Source: JBOGXF01 sp050694275 (GTDB taxonomy: Bacteria > Actinomycetota > CADDZG01 > WHSQ01). From it: a DNA stretch of 22,899 nt. The notes below the pieces were generated by a model, which was given only the letters and a program-made list of their open reading frames with translations, was not told the origin of the DNA and ran no database searches. How positions within the stretch are numbered: the stretch's first letter is position 1; each line of letters starts with the position of its first letter. The DNA is taken from assembly GCA_050694275.1 (NCBI GenBank), contig JBOGXF010000024.1, positions 1 through 22,899 of the forward strand. The letters are read 5' to 3'. The translations under genes and the position numbers were made by a program. Shown here piece by piece: positions 6,049 through 12,558 of the stretch.

Positions 6049-8163
6049 CTACTCAGCGCGACCGAACGCCTTGATCTCCTCGGTCTCCTGTTTTGATAGC
6101 TCGCGGGGAACCTCGCCGCGAGCTACCTTCTCGGCCTGGACGTGGCGTCGGATGTCGTCGACGATCTCGGGGTTGGCCAGCGTGGTGACGTCCCCGACAT
6201 CGGCGAAGTTGGAGATGCCCGCGATGACCCGGCGCATGATCTTGCCCGACCGGGTCTTAGGCATGTCTGACACGATCCAGATGTTCTTGGGTCGCGCGAT
6301 CTTGCCGATCTCGGTCTCGATCGACTTGGCGACCTTCTCCTCGATATCAGGGCCGGGGGAGAACCCCGGCTTCAGCGCGACGTACATCTCTACCGCCCGG
6401 CCCCGAAGCTCGTCCATCACCGGGACGGCGGCGGCCTCCGCCACCTCCTCAACCATGATGCTCGCGGACTCGAGCTCCTTGGTCCCGAGCCGGTGCCCGG
6501 CGACGTTGATCACGTCATCGACCCGACCGAGAATCCGGAAGTAGCCGTCGGCCGCCTGGACGGCACCGTCGCCCGCGAAGTAGGGCCAGTCGCGCCAATC
6601 CTTGCTCTCCTGGTTGCGGCAGTACTTCTCGTAGTAGACCTTCACGAAACGCTCGGGCTGGCCCCAGATCGTTTGGAAGATGCCGGGCCATGGATTGCGG
6701 ATGCAGATGTTGCCCGCGCTGCTGCTTCCGGTCTCAACGACGTTGCCGTCTTCGTCATAGATCACGGGATAGATCCCGAGCACTCCCGGGCCACAGCTTC
6801 CGGGCTTCATCGGCTGCAGCGCGGGCAGGGTGCTGCCGAGGAAGCCCCCGTTCTCGGTCTGCCACCAGGTATCGACGATGACCGCCTCGCCCTTGCCCAC
6901 GACGTCGTGGTACCAGCGCCAGACATCGGGCTCGATCGGCTCGCCCACCGTCGTCATGTGCTTGAAGCGGTAGTTGTACTTCTTCGGCTCGTCGGGACCG
7001 AGCTTACGGAGCATGCGGATCGTCGTAGGCGCGGTGTGGAAGATGTTCACCCCGAGCCGTTCGGCGATGCGCCAGGGTCGGCCGGGATCCGGGTATGTCG
7101 GAACCCCCTCGTACATCACACTCGTCGTGCCGAGCGCCAAGGGGCCGTACACGATGTAGGAGTGCCCGGTGATCCAGCCGATGTCGGCGAAGCACCAGTA
7201 CGTGTCTTCGGGGTGGATGTCCTGGTAGTACTTCGACGTACCGGCGACATAGGCGAGGTATCCCCCCGTGCTGTGCTGGGCCCCCTTTGGTTGCCCGGTC
7301 GTACCGCTGGTGTACATGAGGAACAGGGGGGCCTCGGCCGGCATGGACACCGGCTCGACCACCGCTCCACGGTAGTCCTTCAAGAGCTCGTCCACGAAGA
7401 AGTCGCGGCCGGGTTCCATGGGGCTCTCCGATGCGTACTCGCCGGGGTGCCGTCGCCACACCAGGACCTTGTCGACATCGAAGCCGAGCTCACGAGCCCT
7501 TTTCAACGCCTCGTCGGCCTTGGCCTTGTGGTCGATCAGCTCGCCGTTGCGATAGTAGCCGTCCATCGTGACCAGGATGTGACTTTGGGAGTCGGCGATC
7601 CGCTCGCCGCAGGCTGCACCGCTGAAGCCCCCGAACACCTCGGAATGGATAACGCCGAGACGGGCGCACGCAAGCATCGAAACGGGCAGCTCGGGAACCA
7701 TCGGTAGATGGAAGGTCGCCCGATCGCCGACCGTGAGGGCACCGAAGTCCTGGAGCAGAGCGGCGAACTCATTGACCCGCGCGTAGAGCTCCTGGTAGGT
7801 GATCGCCTTAGTGTCCTCGGTCTCGGGCTCGGGCACCCAGATGAGCGCCGCCTTGTTGTGGCCGGAAACCAGGTGGCGGTCGATGCAGTTGTGGGACGCG
7901 TTCAGCCGACCGCCGACGAACCACTTCCAGAACGGCGGGTTGCTGGTGTCGAGCGTCGTGTGCCAGTAGGCATCCCAGTCGAGCAAGTCCGCGTATTCCT
8001 TGAAGCACTCGGGGAAGCGCTCCTCGCTGAATCGCTCGAAGATGCTCGGGTCGGCCGCGTTGGCCTGCGCGATGAACTTCGCCGGGGGAAAGTAGTAATC
8101 CTCCTCACGCCAGTGAACAGCGATCTGAGCTTCGGAGACCGGCGTCTCCTGTCCTGCTGCCAT
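6049..8163 (-). CDS. acsA: Acetyl-CoA synthetase (acetate-CoA ligase, AMP-forming)
   Basis: The enzyme activates acetate with ATP to acetyl-AMP and transfers it to CoA. The 704-residue protein has an Acs N-terminal cap, the ATP loop YTSGTTGQPKG at 284-294, GWITGHSY (329-336), VGEPI (406-410), DTWWQTENGG at 431-440, the hinge GRVDDVINVAGHRL, and TRSGK with K641, the lysine acetylated by Pat-type enzymes in known Acs. The acetate-pocket set V/T/V/W appears as I/T/V/W. Two motif positions differ from the usual form: QHSTGG for VHTTGG, and ENGG for ETGG. It is about 50 residues longer than enteric Acs, mainly in a charged C-terminal tail. AGGAGGTGGAGCG stands directly before the ATG, a strong ribosome site. 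It is transcribed alone or with the zinc-ribbon gene. Confidence 0.95.
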   Translation of the reverse strand: MAAGQETPVSEAQIAVHWREEDYYFPPAKFIAQANAADPSIFERFSEERFPECFKEYADLLDWDAYWHTTLDTSNPPFWKWFVGGRLNASHNCIDRHLVSGHNKAALIWVPEPETEDTKAITYQELYARVNEFAALLQDFGALTVGDRATFHLPMVPELPVSMLACARLGVIHSEVFGGFSGAACGERIADSQSHILVTMDGYYRNGELIDHKAKADEALKRARELGFDVDKVLVWRRHPGEYASESPMEPGRDFFVDELLKDYRGAVVEPVSMPAEAPLFLMYTSGTTGQPKGAQHSTGGYLAYVAGTSKYYQDIHPEDTYWCFADIGWITGHSYIVYGPLALGTTSVMYEGVPTYPDPGRPWRIAERLGVNIFHTAPTTIRMLRKLGPDEPKKYNYRFKHMTTVGEPIEPDVWRWYHDVVGKGEAVIVDTWWQTENGGFLGSTLPALQPMKPGSCGPGVLGIYPVIYDEDGNVVETGSSSAGNICIRNPWPGIFQTIWGQPERFVKVYYEKYCRNQESKDWRDWPYFAGDGAVQAADGYFRILGRVDDVINVAGHRLGTKELESASIMVEEVAEAAAVPVMDELRGRAVEMYVALKPGFSPGPDIEEKVAKSIETEIGKIARPKNIWIVSDMPKTRSGKIMRRVIAGISNFADVGDVTTLANPEIVDDIRRHVQAEKVARGEVPRELSKQETEEIKAFGRAE

Positions 8164-8247
8164 CGCTCCACCTCCTACCGAGGGCGGCTCCTGAGGATTT
8201 CCCCGACCGGCAGGTTACCGAATGGAGCGTAGGAGTGATCATTCAGA

Positions 8248-8269
8248 ATCTCTGCCGACACGCAGAGAT
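8248..8269 (-). terminator. Perfect 8-bp hairpin between the LADTG gene and acsA
   Basis: On the minus strand ATCTCTGC, a six-base loop GTGTCG and GCAGAGAT form a perfect stem. It lies 21 bases past the stop of the LADTG gene and about 85 bases before acsA. There is no T-run, so it could be a U-less actinobacterial terminator or an element in the acsA leader. Confidence 0.35.
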
Positions 8270-8290
8270 CCGTAGGCGCCGAAGAGTGAG

Positions 8291-8614
8291 CTATCGCTCG
8301 GCGCGACGCGGGGGCCGAGCCAGCGTCGGTCTCAGCGTGCGCGAAAGGACCACGGCGCCGGCCCCGATCGCGGCGAGCGCGTAAGCGACCGCGAGCCACG
8401 GCGCGGTCTCCCCGCCGGTATCGGCGAGACGGTCGGCCCCGGGCTCGGCCGGCTGCGGACCGGGCTGCGTCCCGGTTTCGCCCGCCGGTGCCTCGCCCCC
8501 GGCCCCCGGCTCGACGAGGGGCTCGAACGGGTCGCGTTGCTGGGCGACGGCGCCCGACGCGGCGGCGAGAACCACGAGAATGGTGATGACTCCGGCAACG
8601 ATTGCCCTGGTCAT
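8291..8614 (-). CDS. Small secreted protein with LADTG sorting-like C-terminus
   Basis: The 107-residue protein has three parts. First is a Sec signal peptide (residues 1-24, ending in the cleavable motif AVA). Next is a low-complexity Pro/Gly/Glu-rich stretch (25-62). Last is LADTG at 63-67, followed by a hydrophobic segment at about 72-91 and a basic tail RPPRRAER. This order matches a cell-wall sorting signal. LAxTG is the motif associated with class E sortases of GC-rich Actinobacteria, so covalent anchoring to peptidoglycan is likely, though no sortase lies in the window. It is very small for a surface adhesin, and the linker may be a spacer. The start is supported by AGGGG just before the ATG. 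It precedes acsA on the same strand, but 127 bases separate them. The function is unknown. Confidence 0.7.
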   Translation of the reverse strand: MTRAIVAGVITILVVLAAASGAVAQQRDPFEPLVEPGAGGEAPAGETGTQPGPQPAEPGADRLADTGGETAPWLAVAYALAAIGAGAVVLSRTLRPTLARPPRRAER

Positions 8615-8623
8615 GCCCCTAGT

Positions 8624-9235
8624 TTACGCCCTGCGCGGAAGGGAGACCACTCTCCCGATCAGCCGAGCCACACGGTGAGCGTGACGTCCTCCCCGGTGGG
8701 GCTGAAGTACGGCCGGCTCTCGAGCGTGAAGCCGTCGCAGCGAGGCGCCGGCATGCCCTCGATGAACTCGAACCCCTCGCCGCCCGGTCGACTGGTTGAC
8801 CGCCGGCAACGGATTGAACGCGGTCGACGACCCGATCTCGTTGCCGGTCCCGTCGAACAGGTAGTAGTCGAGATCGCTTGCGGTCGGGTAGCCCCAGTCG
8901 GCGCGGAGATTCAGCAGCGCGAGCTTCTTCTTGGAGACGACCTGGAAGTTGAAGAACGTCGAGTTGTCCACCATCGGCTCCGATCCGTCCGGGTGCCAGG
9001 CGCCGGAGTCCTGATGGAACTCGATCGTGATCGGCTTCTTCTCGGTCGCCTTGTCGGTAACCTTGACGATCTTCGCCTCGAGCGCCTCGCCGGTCTGGCC
9101 CGACGCCGACGCGGGCTCGGACGGCTTGAACTTGCCGCAACCCTTGCGCGCCGCGGCCGGGGTCGCGAACGCACCGGCGAGAACGACCGCCGACGAAACG
9201 ATTGCGGCGATCCGAACCATTCTTCTCCCAGTCAT
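8624..9235 (-). CDS. Secreted protein with PPC-like beta domain, probably frameshifted
   Basis: The ATG at 9235 has AGGGGG upstream and starts a Sec signal peptide (about residues 1-29, ending ATPAAA). Mature sequence then runs to a stretch with DLDYYLFDGTGNEIGSS, the hallmark of bacterial pre-peptidase C-terminal-like (PPC) beta-sandwich domains. After NQSTG near 8783 the continuous frame turns into Arg/His-rich nonsense and stops at 8624. Omitting one base near 8782 restores GEGFEFIEGMPAPRCDGFTL and a tail EDVTLTVWLG ending in TGA at 8659-8661, a natural domain end. So the gene is either mutated or carries a sequencing error. It is divergent from the hydrolase at 9364. The function is unknown; PPC domains usually accompany secreted enzymes, but no enzyme domain is present. 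Confidence 0.65.
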   Translation of the reverse strand: MTGRRMVRIAAIVSSAVVLAGAFATPAAARKGCGKFKPSEPASASGQTGEALEAKIVKVTDKATEKKPITIEFHQDSGAWHPDGSEPMVDNSTFFNFQVVSKKKLALLNLRADWGYPTASDLDYYLFDGTGNEIGSSTAFNPLPAVNQSTGRRGVRVHRGHAGASLRRLHAREPAVLQPHRGGRHAHRVARLIGRVVSLPRRA

Positions 9236-9351
9236 CGGTCCCCCTTGCTGTGGCGTCCCCTGGGAGATGTGTTCGGCGTTCGGGCGCTTACTCCTGTTCG
9301 TCCCAAATTGCGTGGCGAACACCGGATGCGGCCACGCCGCGAGCTTGTGCT

Positions 9352-9357
9352 TAGTAT
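9352..9357 (+). promoter_or_regulatory. Putative -10 box of a leaderless hydrolase transcript
   Basis: TAGTAT fits TANNNT. With its last T at -7, transcription would start at 9364, the A of the hydrolase ATG. There is no Shine-Dalgarno sequence before that ATG, consistent with a leaderless mRNA. No clear -35 hexamer is seen. Confidence 0.45.
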
Positions 9358-9363
9358 GCGCCC

Positions 9364-10161
9364 ATGCCTACGGCCGATCTCGGAGACGTTTCGCTGTACT
9401 ACGACCGGCACGGCGAGGGCCCCTCGGTCCTCGGGATCATGGGGTTCGGTGCCGACCAGCGCCTGTGGGCGGCGCAGATCCCGGCCGTGACCCCGACCCA
9501 CAGCTTCATCACCTTCGACAACCGCGGCGTGGGCCGGTCGAGCGGCGATGGGGCCTCGACCATCGACCAGATGTCCGACGATGCCTACCGGCTGCTCGGT
9601 CACCTCGATATCGACCGGACGGTGGTCTTCGGAGCGTCGATGGGAGGAGCGATCGCCCAGCGCCTCGTGCTCGACCACCCCGAGATCGCCGACGCGCTGA
9701 TCCTCGCGGTGACGTTCGCCCGGCCGATCGAGTTCATGCGCCGCCAGCACGAGCTCACCCGGGCGATCCTGCGCACCGAGAGCCCGCTCGACACCTTCAT
9801 CGACGGCGCGGTGCTAAGGATGTTCACCCCGGCCTTCTTCGAGCTCGGCCGGGAGACGGTCGATCTCATCGTGCGCGGCTTTCTCGCCGGGGACGAGCCG
9901 ATGACCTCGCCCGAGGTGCTTCTCGCGCAGCTCGACGCGCTCGACAAGCACGACGTCCTCGACGAGCTGTCGAGCATCGACTGTCCGACTCTGGTGCTCG
10001 GCGGCAAGCAGGACGTCATGGTGCCGGGTTTCGCCTCGGAGGAGATCGCGCACGCCATCCCGGGGGCCGAGCTGCACATGTTCGAGACGGGCCACGGCTG
10101 CCTCGTCGAGGAGATGGGGCAGGTCAACGTCGCAATCTCGGAGTTCCTCGCCCGCCTGTAG
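9364..10161 (+). CDS. Alpha/beta-fold hydrolase
   Basis: This 265-residue single-domain alpha/beta hydrolase resembles the 3-oxoadipate enol-lactonase / esterase branch. The nucleophile elbow is GASMGG with S92, the acid is D217 in GGKQDVMVP, and the histidine is H244 in ETGHG. FDNRGVGRS (51-59) is the conserved strand-4 loop. The oxyanion region GIMGFGADQRLW lacks the usual HG pair, as in several members annotated non-haem peroxidase or esterase. The cap lies at about 115-195. The substrate cannot be read from sequence. It is a lone gene, divergent from the secreted PPC-like gene and convergent with the tryptophan dioxygenase, with hairpins in the gap. The start is set by a -10 box at leaderless distance. 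Confidence 0.85.
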   Translation: MPTADLGDVSLYYDRHGEGPSVLGIMGFGADQRLWAAQIPAVTPTHSFITFDNRGVGRSSGDGASTIDQMSDDAYRLLGHLDIDRTVVFGASMGGAIAQRLVLDHPEIADALILAVTFARPIEFMRRQHELTRAILRTESPLDTFIDGAVLRMFTPAFFELGRETVDLIVRGFLAGDEPMTSPEVLLAQLDALDKHDVLDELSSIDCPTLVLGGKQDVMVPGFASEEIAHAIPGAELHMFETGHGCLVEEMGQVNVAISEFLARL

Positions 10162-10168
10162 GGCGGGC
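10150..10168 (+). terminator. GC-rich hairpin over the hydrolase stop codon
   Basis: GCCCGCC (10150-10156) pairs perfectly with GGCGGGC (10162-10168) around a five-base loop that contains part of the TAG stop. No T-run follows. U-less hairpins at gene ends are common in GC-rich Actinobacteria, so a terminator is plausible. Confidence 0.4.
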
Positions 10169-10176
10169 CAAGGGGC

Positions 10177-10219
10177 GAGTGCTCGTGAGGCGACCTCACA
10201 GGTCGCGTGGTGAGCACTC
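10177..10219. repeat. Long bipartite inverted repeat
   Basis: GAGTGCTC (10177-10184) pairs with GAGCACTC (10212-10219). Nested inside, GCGACCT (10190-10196) pairs with AGGTCGC (10200-10206) around a three-base loop. The two perfect stems are separated by a symmetric 5 + 5 base internal loop. It lies between convergent genes and may act as a bidirectional terminator or a structured RNA. Confidence 0.6.
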
Positions 10220-10236
10220 GGCGCCATGAAGGGCAC

Positions 10237-10293
10237 AAAAAAGCGTACGGCGCAGTGGCTTTCGGCCTAGACCTACTCACCTCTGCGCCGTAC
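10237..10293 (-). terminator. Intrinsic terminator of the tryptophan dioxygenase transcript
   Basis: On the minus strand GTACGGCGCAG (10293-10283) pairs perfectly with CTGCGCCGTAC (10255-10245). The 27-base loop itself holds GGC-CGAAA-GCC. Two bases after the stem comes TTTTTT (10242-10237). A long GC stem followed by a T-run about 85 bases past the dioxygenase stop is a textbook Rho-independent terminator, unusually clear for this genome. The large structured loop is odd. Confidence 0.75.
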
Positions 10294-10376
10294 AAGTGCA
10301 TCGTAGATGGGGCTGGTGGTCGCCCGCAATAGGCATCGGGTCTTTTTCTTCGCGCTTCTCTGGGTTTCTTCGCGAC

Positions 10377-11180
10377 CTACAGATAGCTGCGGAGGTCCCA
10401 CAGCTCCGGATAGAACCTCTTGTCGAGCGTGCCCCTGAGATAGGACGCCCCGGTCGATCCGCCCGTCCCCGTCTTGGACCCGATCTGCCGCTCGACCATG
10501 AGCACGTGCCGGTAGCGCCACTGCGCGAACAGCTCGTCGTGAGTGAGCAGGGCCTCGGATAACTCGAAGAGGCCGCCGAACGCGCGCCGCTCGCGCGCCA
10601 TGCGCAAGAGGCTGTCGCGGCGGACGTCCTCATCGTCGGGCGGCATGGGGAGGCCCCGAGTCGACAAGAGCTCGCCGAAGGCATCCCACAGGCTCGGCTC
10701 CTCGAGCCGGCGCTCGAGGCGGGCGCGCTCCTCATCGGTCGCCGCGAGCCGATTCAGATAACCGCGCTCCTTGAGCCCCGAAATGAACTCGATCTCGCGG
10801 AACTGCACGCTCTGGAACCCCGACGCGGGGGCGAGCTCGGTCCGGAACTCGAGGAAGTCCTGTGGAGTCATGGATTCGAGCACCGGGATCTGCTCGATCA
10901 GCACTCGTTCGATCCGGTGGACCCGTTCCAGCAACCGGCGGGCCCGGTGATCGTCTTCGGCCAGCATCCGGTCGCGGATCGTGGCGAGCTCGAAGACGAT
11001 CTCCTTGAACCAGAGCTCGTAGACCTGATGGACGACGATGAAAAGGAGCTCGTCGTGCGCGGGGGGATGGGAAAGAAGGTTCTGCAGCGAGAGCAGATCG
11101 GGGACCTTCAGGTAGCTGCTGTAGGAGAGCTCCTTGCCCTCTTCGCCGAAGCGGGGCGGCCGAGGTCGGGACGGCGCCAG
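10377..11180 (-). CDS. kynA: Tryptophan 2,3-dioxygenase, apparent CTG start
   Basis: This haem enzyme opens the indole ring of L-tryptophan to N-formylkynurenine, the first step of the kynurenine pathway. Counting from CTG at 11180, the 267-residue protein contains LSYSSYL (18-24), HDELLFIVVHQVYELW with H51 (H55 of the Xanthomonas enzyme), R113 in EFRTEL (R117), SGFQSVQFREIEF, and RYRHVLMVERQIG with the haem ligand H225, then KTGTGGS (236-242). No ATG, GTG or TTG lies between the upstream TAG (11181-11183) and the conserved core; the first ATG (10967) would delete H51. The codon after the TAG is CTG, with AAAAAGGA about seven bases before it. The L,D-transpeptidase stop is that same TAG, so the two genes are in one frame. 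No kynureninase or formamidase is nearby. Confidence 0.85.
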   Translation of the reverse strand: MAPSRPRPPRFGEEGKELSYSSYLKVPDLLSLQNLLSHPPAHDELLFIVVHQVYELWFKEIVFELATIRDRMLAEDDHRARRLLERVHRIERVLIEQIPVLESMTPQDFLEFRTELAPASGFQSVQFREIEFISGLKERGYLNRLAATDEERARLERRLEEPSLWDAFGELLSTRGLPMPPDDEDVRRDSLLRMARERRAFGGLFELSEALLTHDELFAQWRYRHVLMVERQIGSKTGTGGSTGASYLRGTLDKRFYPELWDLRSYL

Positions 11181-12401
11181 CTAGTTGTCCTTTTTCTTGC
11201 CGTCGCTATTGGACGAATCCCCGCCCGACCCGTTGTCACCCGAGCCGACGCGCTCGCCCGCCGCCTCGTCGACCACGGTGGGATCGGGGTCCGACGAGGC
11301 ATACAGAGGCTTGAGCTCGCCGGCGATCACGGACACGATCGGAGTCCCGACATCGACGAGGTCGTAGAGCTCGATGGCGTCGGCGTTGGACAAGCGGACG
11401 CAACCGTGCGACGCGTTGTAGCCGAGCGAGTAGGTCGCCGTGGTGCCGTGGAAGCGGATGAGCGGCGCCGACCAGTTGAGGGCGCGCAGGCCGAGGGGAT
11501 TGCTGGGGCCCGCGGGAATGACCTCGGGCAGGCTCGCGCCCCAACCCTCTGGGTCGGGGTTGACCCACGTCGGCTCGAAGCGCTTGAGCTCGATCTCGAA
11601 GACTCCCGTGGGTGTCATGTACTCGGGCTGACCGGTGGCGACCGGCCACGACCTCGTGATCTTCCCGCCCTCGTACATGTAGAGGCGGTTCTCGCCGATC
11701 CTGACGAGCAGGATCTCATCGAAGTCGTCTCCTGTGACCTCGGGCTCGATCATCCGGACCGGCAGCTCGACCTGCGACTTTCCTGTGGGCAGCGAGCGCA
11801 TGAGGGCCCTGAGACCCTTCTTTGCTTTGACCTCGCGCCCGGTACGGGAGGAGCTGATCTCGACCCAACCGGTGGAGGAGTCGATCGCGGCGTCCCTCGC
11901 GTCACGGTCGAGGCTCGAGGCGATCCCCTTGACGAAGCCGCGTGCTCCCTGACGCGGATACGTGATCGCCACCTCGCGGCTGTAGTCGAGATCCTCGTCG
12001 AAGAGACGCATGCGCATCTTGTCGAAGAAGGAGGCGTCGGCGCTGACCCGCAACGCGGCCGCGACCGCGGTCTCGGCGTCGTTCTTCGCGCCGAGCTCCT
12101 TGGGGGTGACCTTCCACGTCTTGTCCTTCCAGCTCAGCGTGATCGTGCGGTTGAGCTGGGGCTCAATCGCCTCGCGCACGACCTCGAGGGCCTCGTCGGT
12201 CGTCATCCCCCCAACCGGCATCCCGGCGACCGAGGTCCCGGGAAGGATGCGCCCGGCGTATTTCTGCGAGTACTGGTAGGTGGCGTAGGCGGCGCCGCCG
12301 GCGCCGAGCGCCATGAGACCGACCAGGACGGCGAGGACGAGGGCAAGCCGCCGCCCGCTCCAGAAGCGGCGGCGGGACACAATGTCGTTGGTGTCGCTCA
12401 T
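11181..12401 (-). CDS. L,D-transpeptidase with peptidoglycan-binding domain
   Basis: The enzyme makes 3-3 cross-links or anchors proteins to peptidoglycan outside the membrane. The 406-residue protein has a basic N-terminus and one membrane anchor (about 19-42). A PG_binding_4/VanW-like region follows (about 50-200) with PGTSVAGMPVGGMTTDEA, the usual domain opening. The YkuD catalytic domain (about 228-357) has H318 in RFHGT and S331-H-G-C334-V-R336, with C334 the nucleophile. The tail after 370 is Gly/Ser/Asp/Lys-rich and disordered, ending GKKKDN. The ATG is preceded by AAAGG. It is divergent from cbs (157-base gap) and directly precedes the tryptophan dioxygenase without a gap, an unexpected pairing, since the two act in different compartments. 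Confidence 0.93.
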   Translation of the reverse strand: MSDTNDIVSRRRFWSGRRLALVLAVLVGLMALGAGGAAYATYQYSQKYAGRILPGTSVAGMPVGGMTTDEALEVVREAIEPQLNRTITLSWKDKTWKVTPKELGAKNDAETAVAAALRVSADASFFDKMRMRLFDEDLDYSREVAITYPRQGARGFVKGIASSLDRDARDAAIDSSTGWVEISSSRTGREVKAKKGLRALMRSLPTGKSQVELPVRMIEPEVTGDDFDEILLVRIGENRLYMYEGGKITRSWPVATGQPEYMTPTGVFEIELKRFEPTWVNPDPEGWGASLPEVIPAGPSNPLGLRALNWSAPLIRFHGTTATYSLGYNASHGCVRLSNADAIELYDLVDVGTPIVSVIAGELKPLYASSDPDPTVVDEAAGERVGSGDNGSGGDSSNSDGKKKDN

Positions 12402-12558
12402 GTCGGCCTTTCGGTGCGTCGCAGCCGGTCACATGGTAAATGCGAAGCGGCTCTCAAGAGAAGCAGAACGAGGAAAAGCCCCGAAAACTTCCCGGGTCTC
12501 CATCGTTAAGACGCCCGCCGGCGGCCTCAGGTTGCACCCGGGCCGGGGGTGGTTGACG

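Noticed and set aside
6493..7707. A 404-residue plus-strand open frame opposite acsA
   Set aside because: It lies wholly inside acsA, has no recognisable domain, and its composition fits a third-position shadow.
10245..10293. Structured loop considered as a riboswitch
   Set aside because: It lies downstream of a stop codon, is followed by a T-run and matches no riboswitch consensus I know; a terminator explains it better.
10917..12509. A 530-residue plus-strand open frame opposite the L,D-transpeptidase
   Set aside because: It is antisense to clear coding sequence with a YkuD active site; long antisense frames are expected at this GC content.
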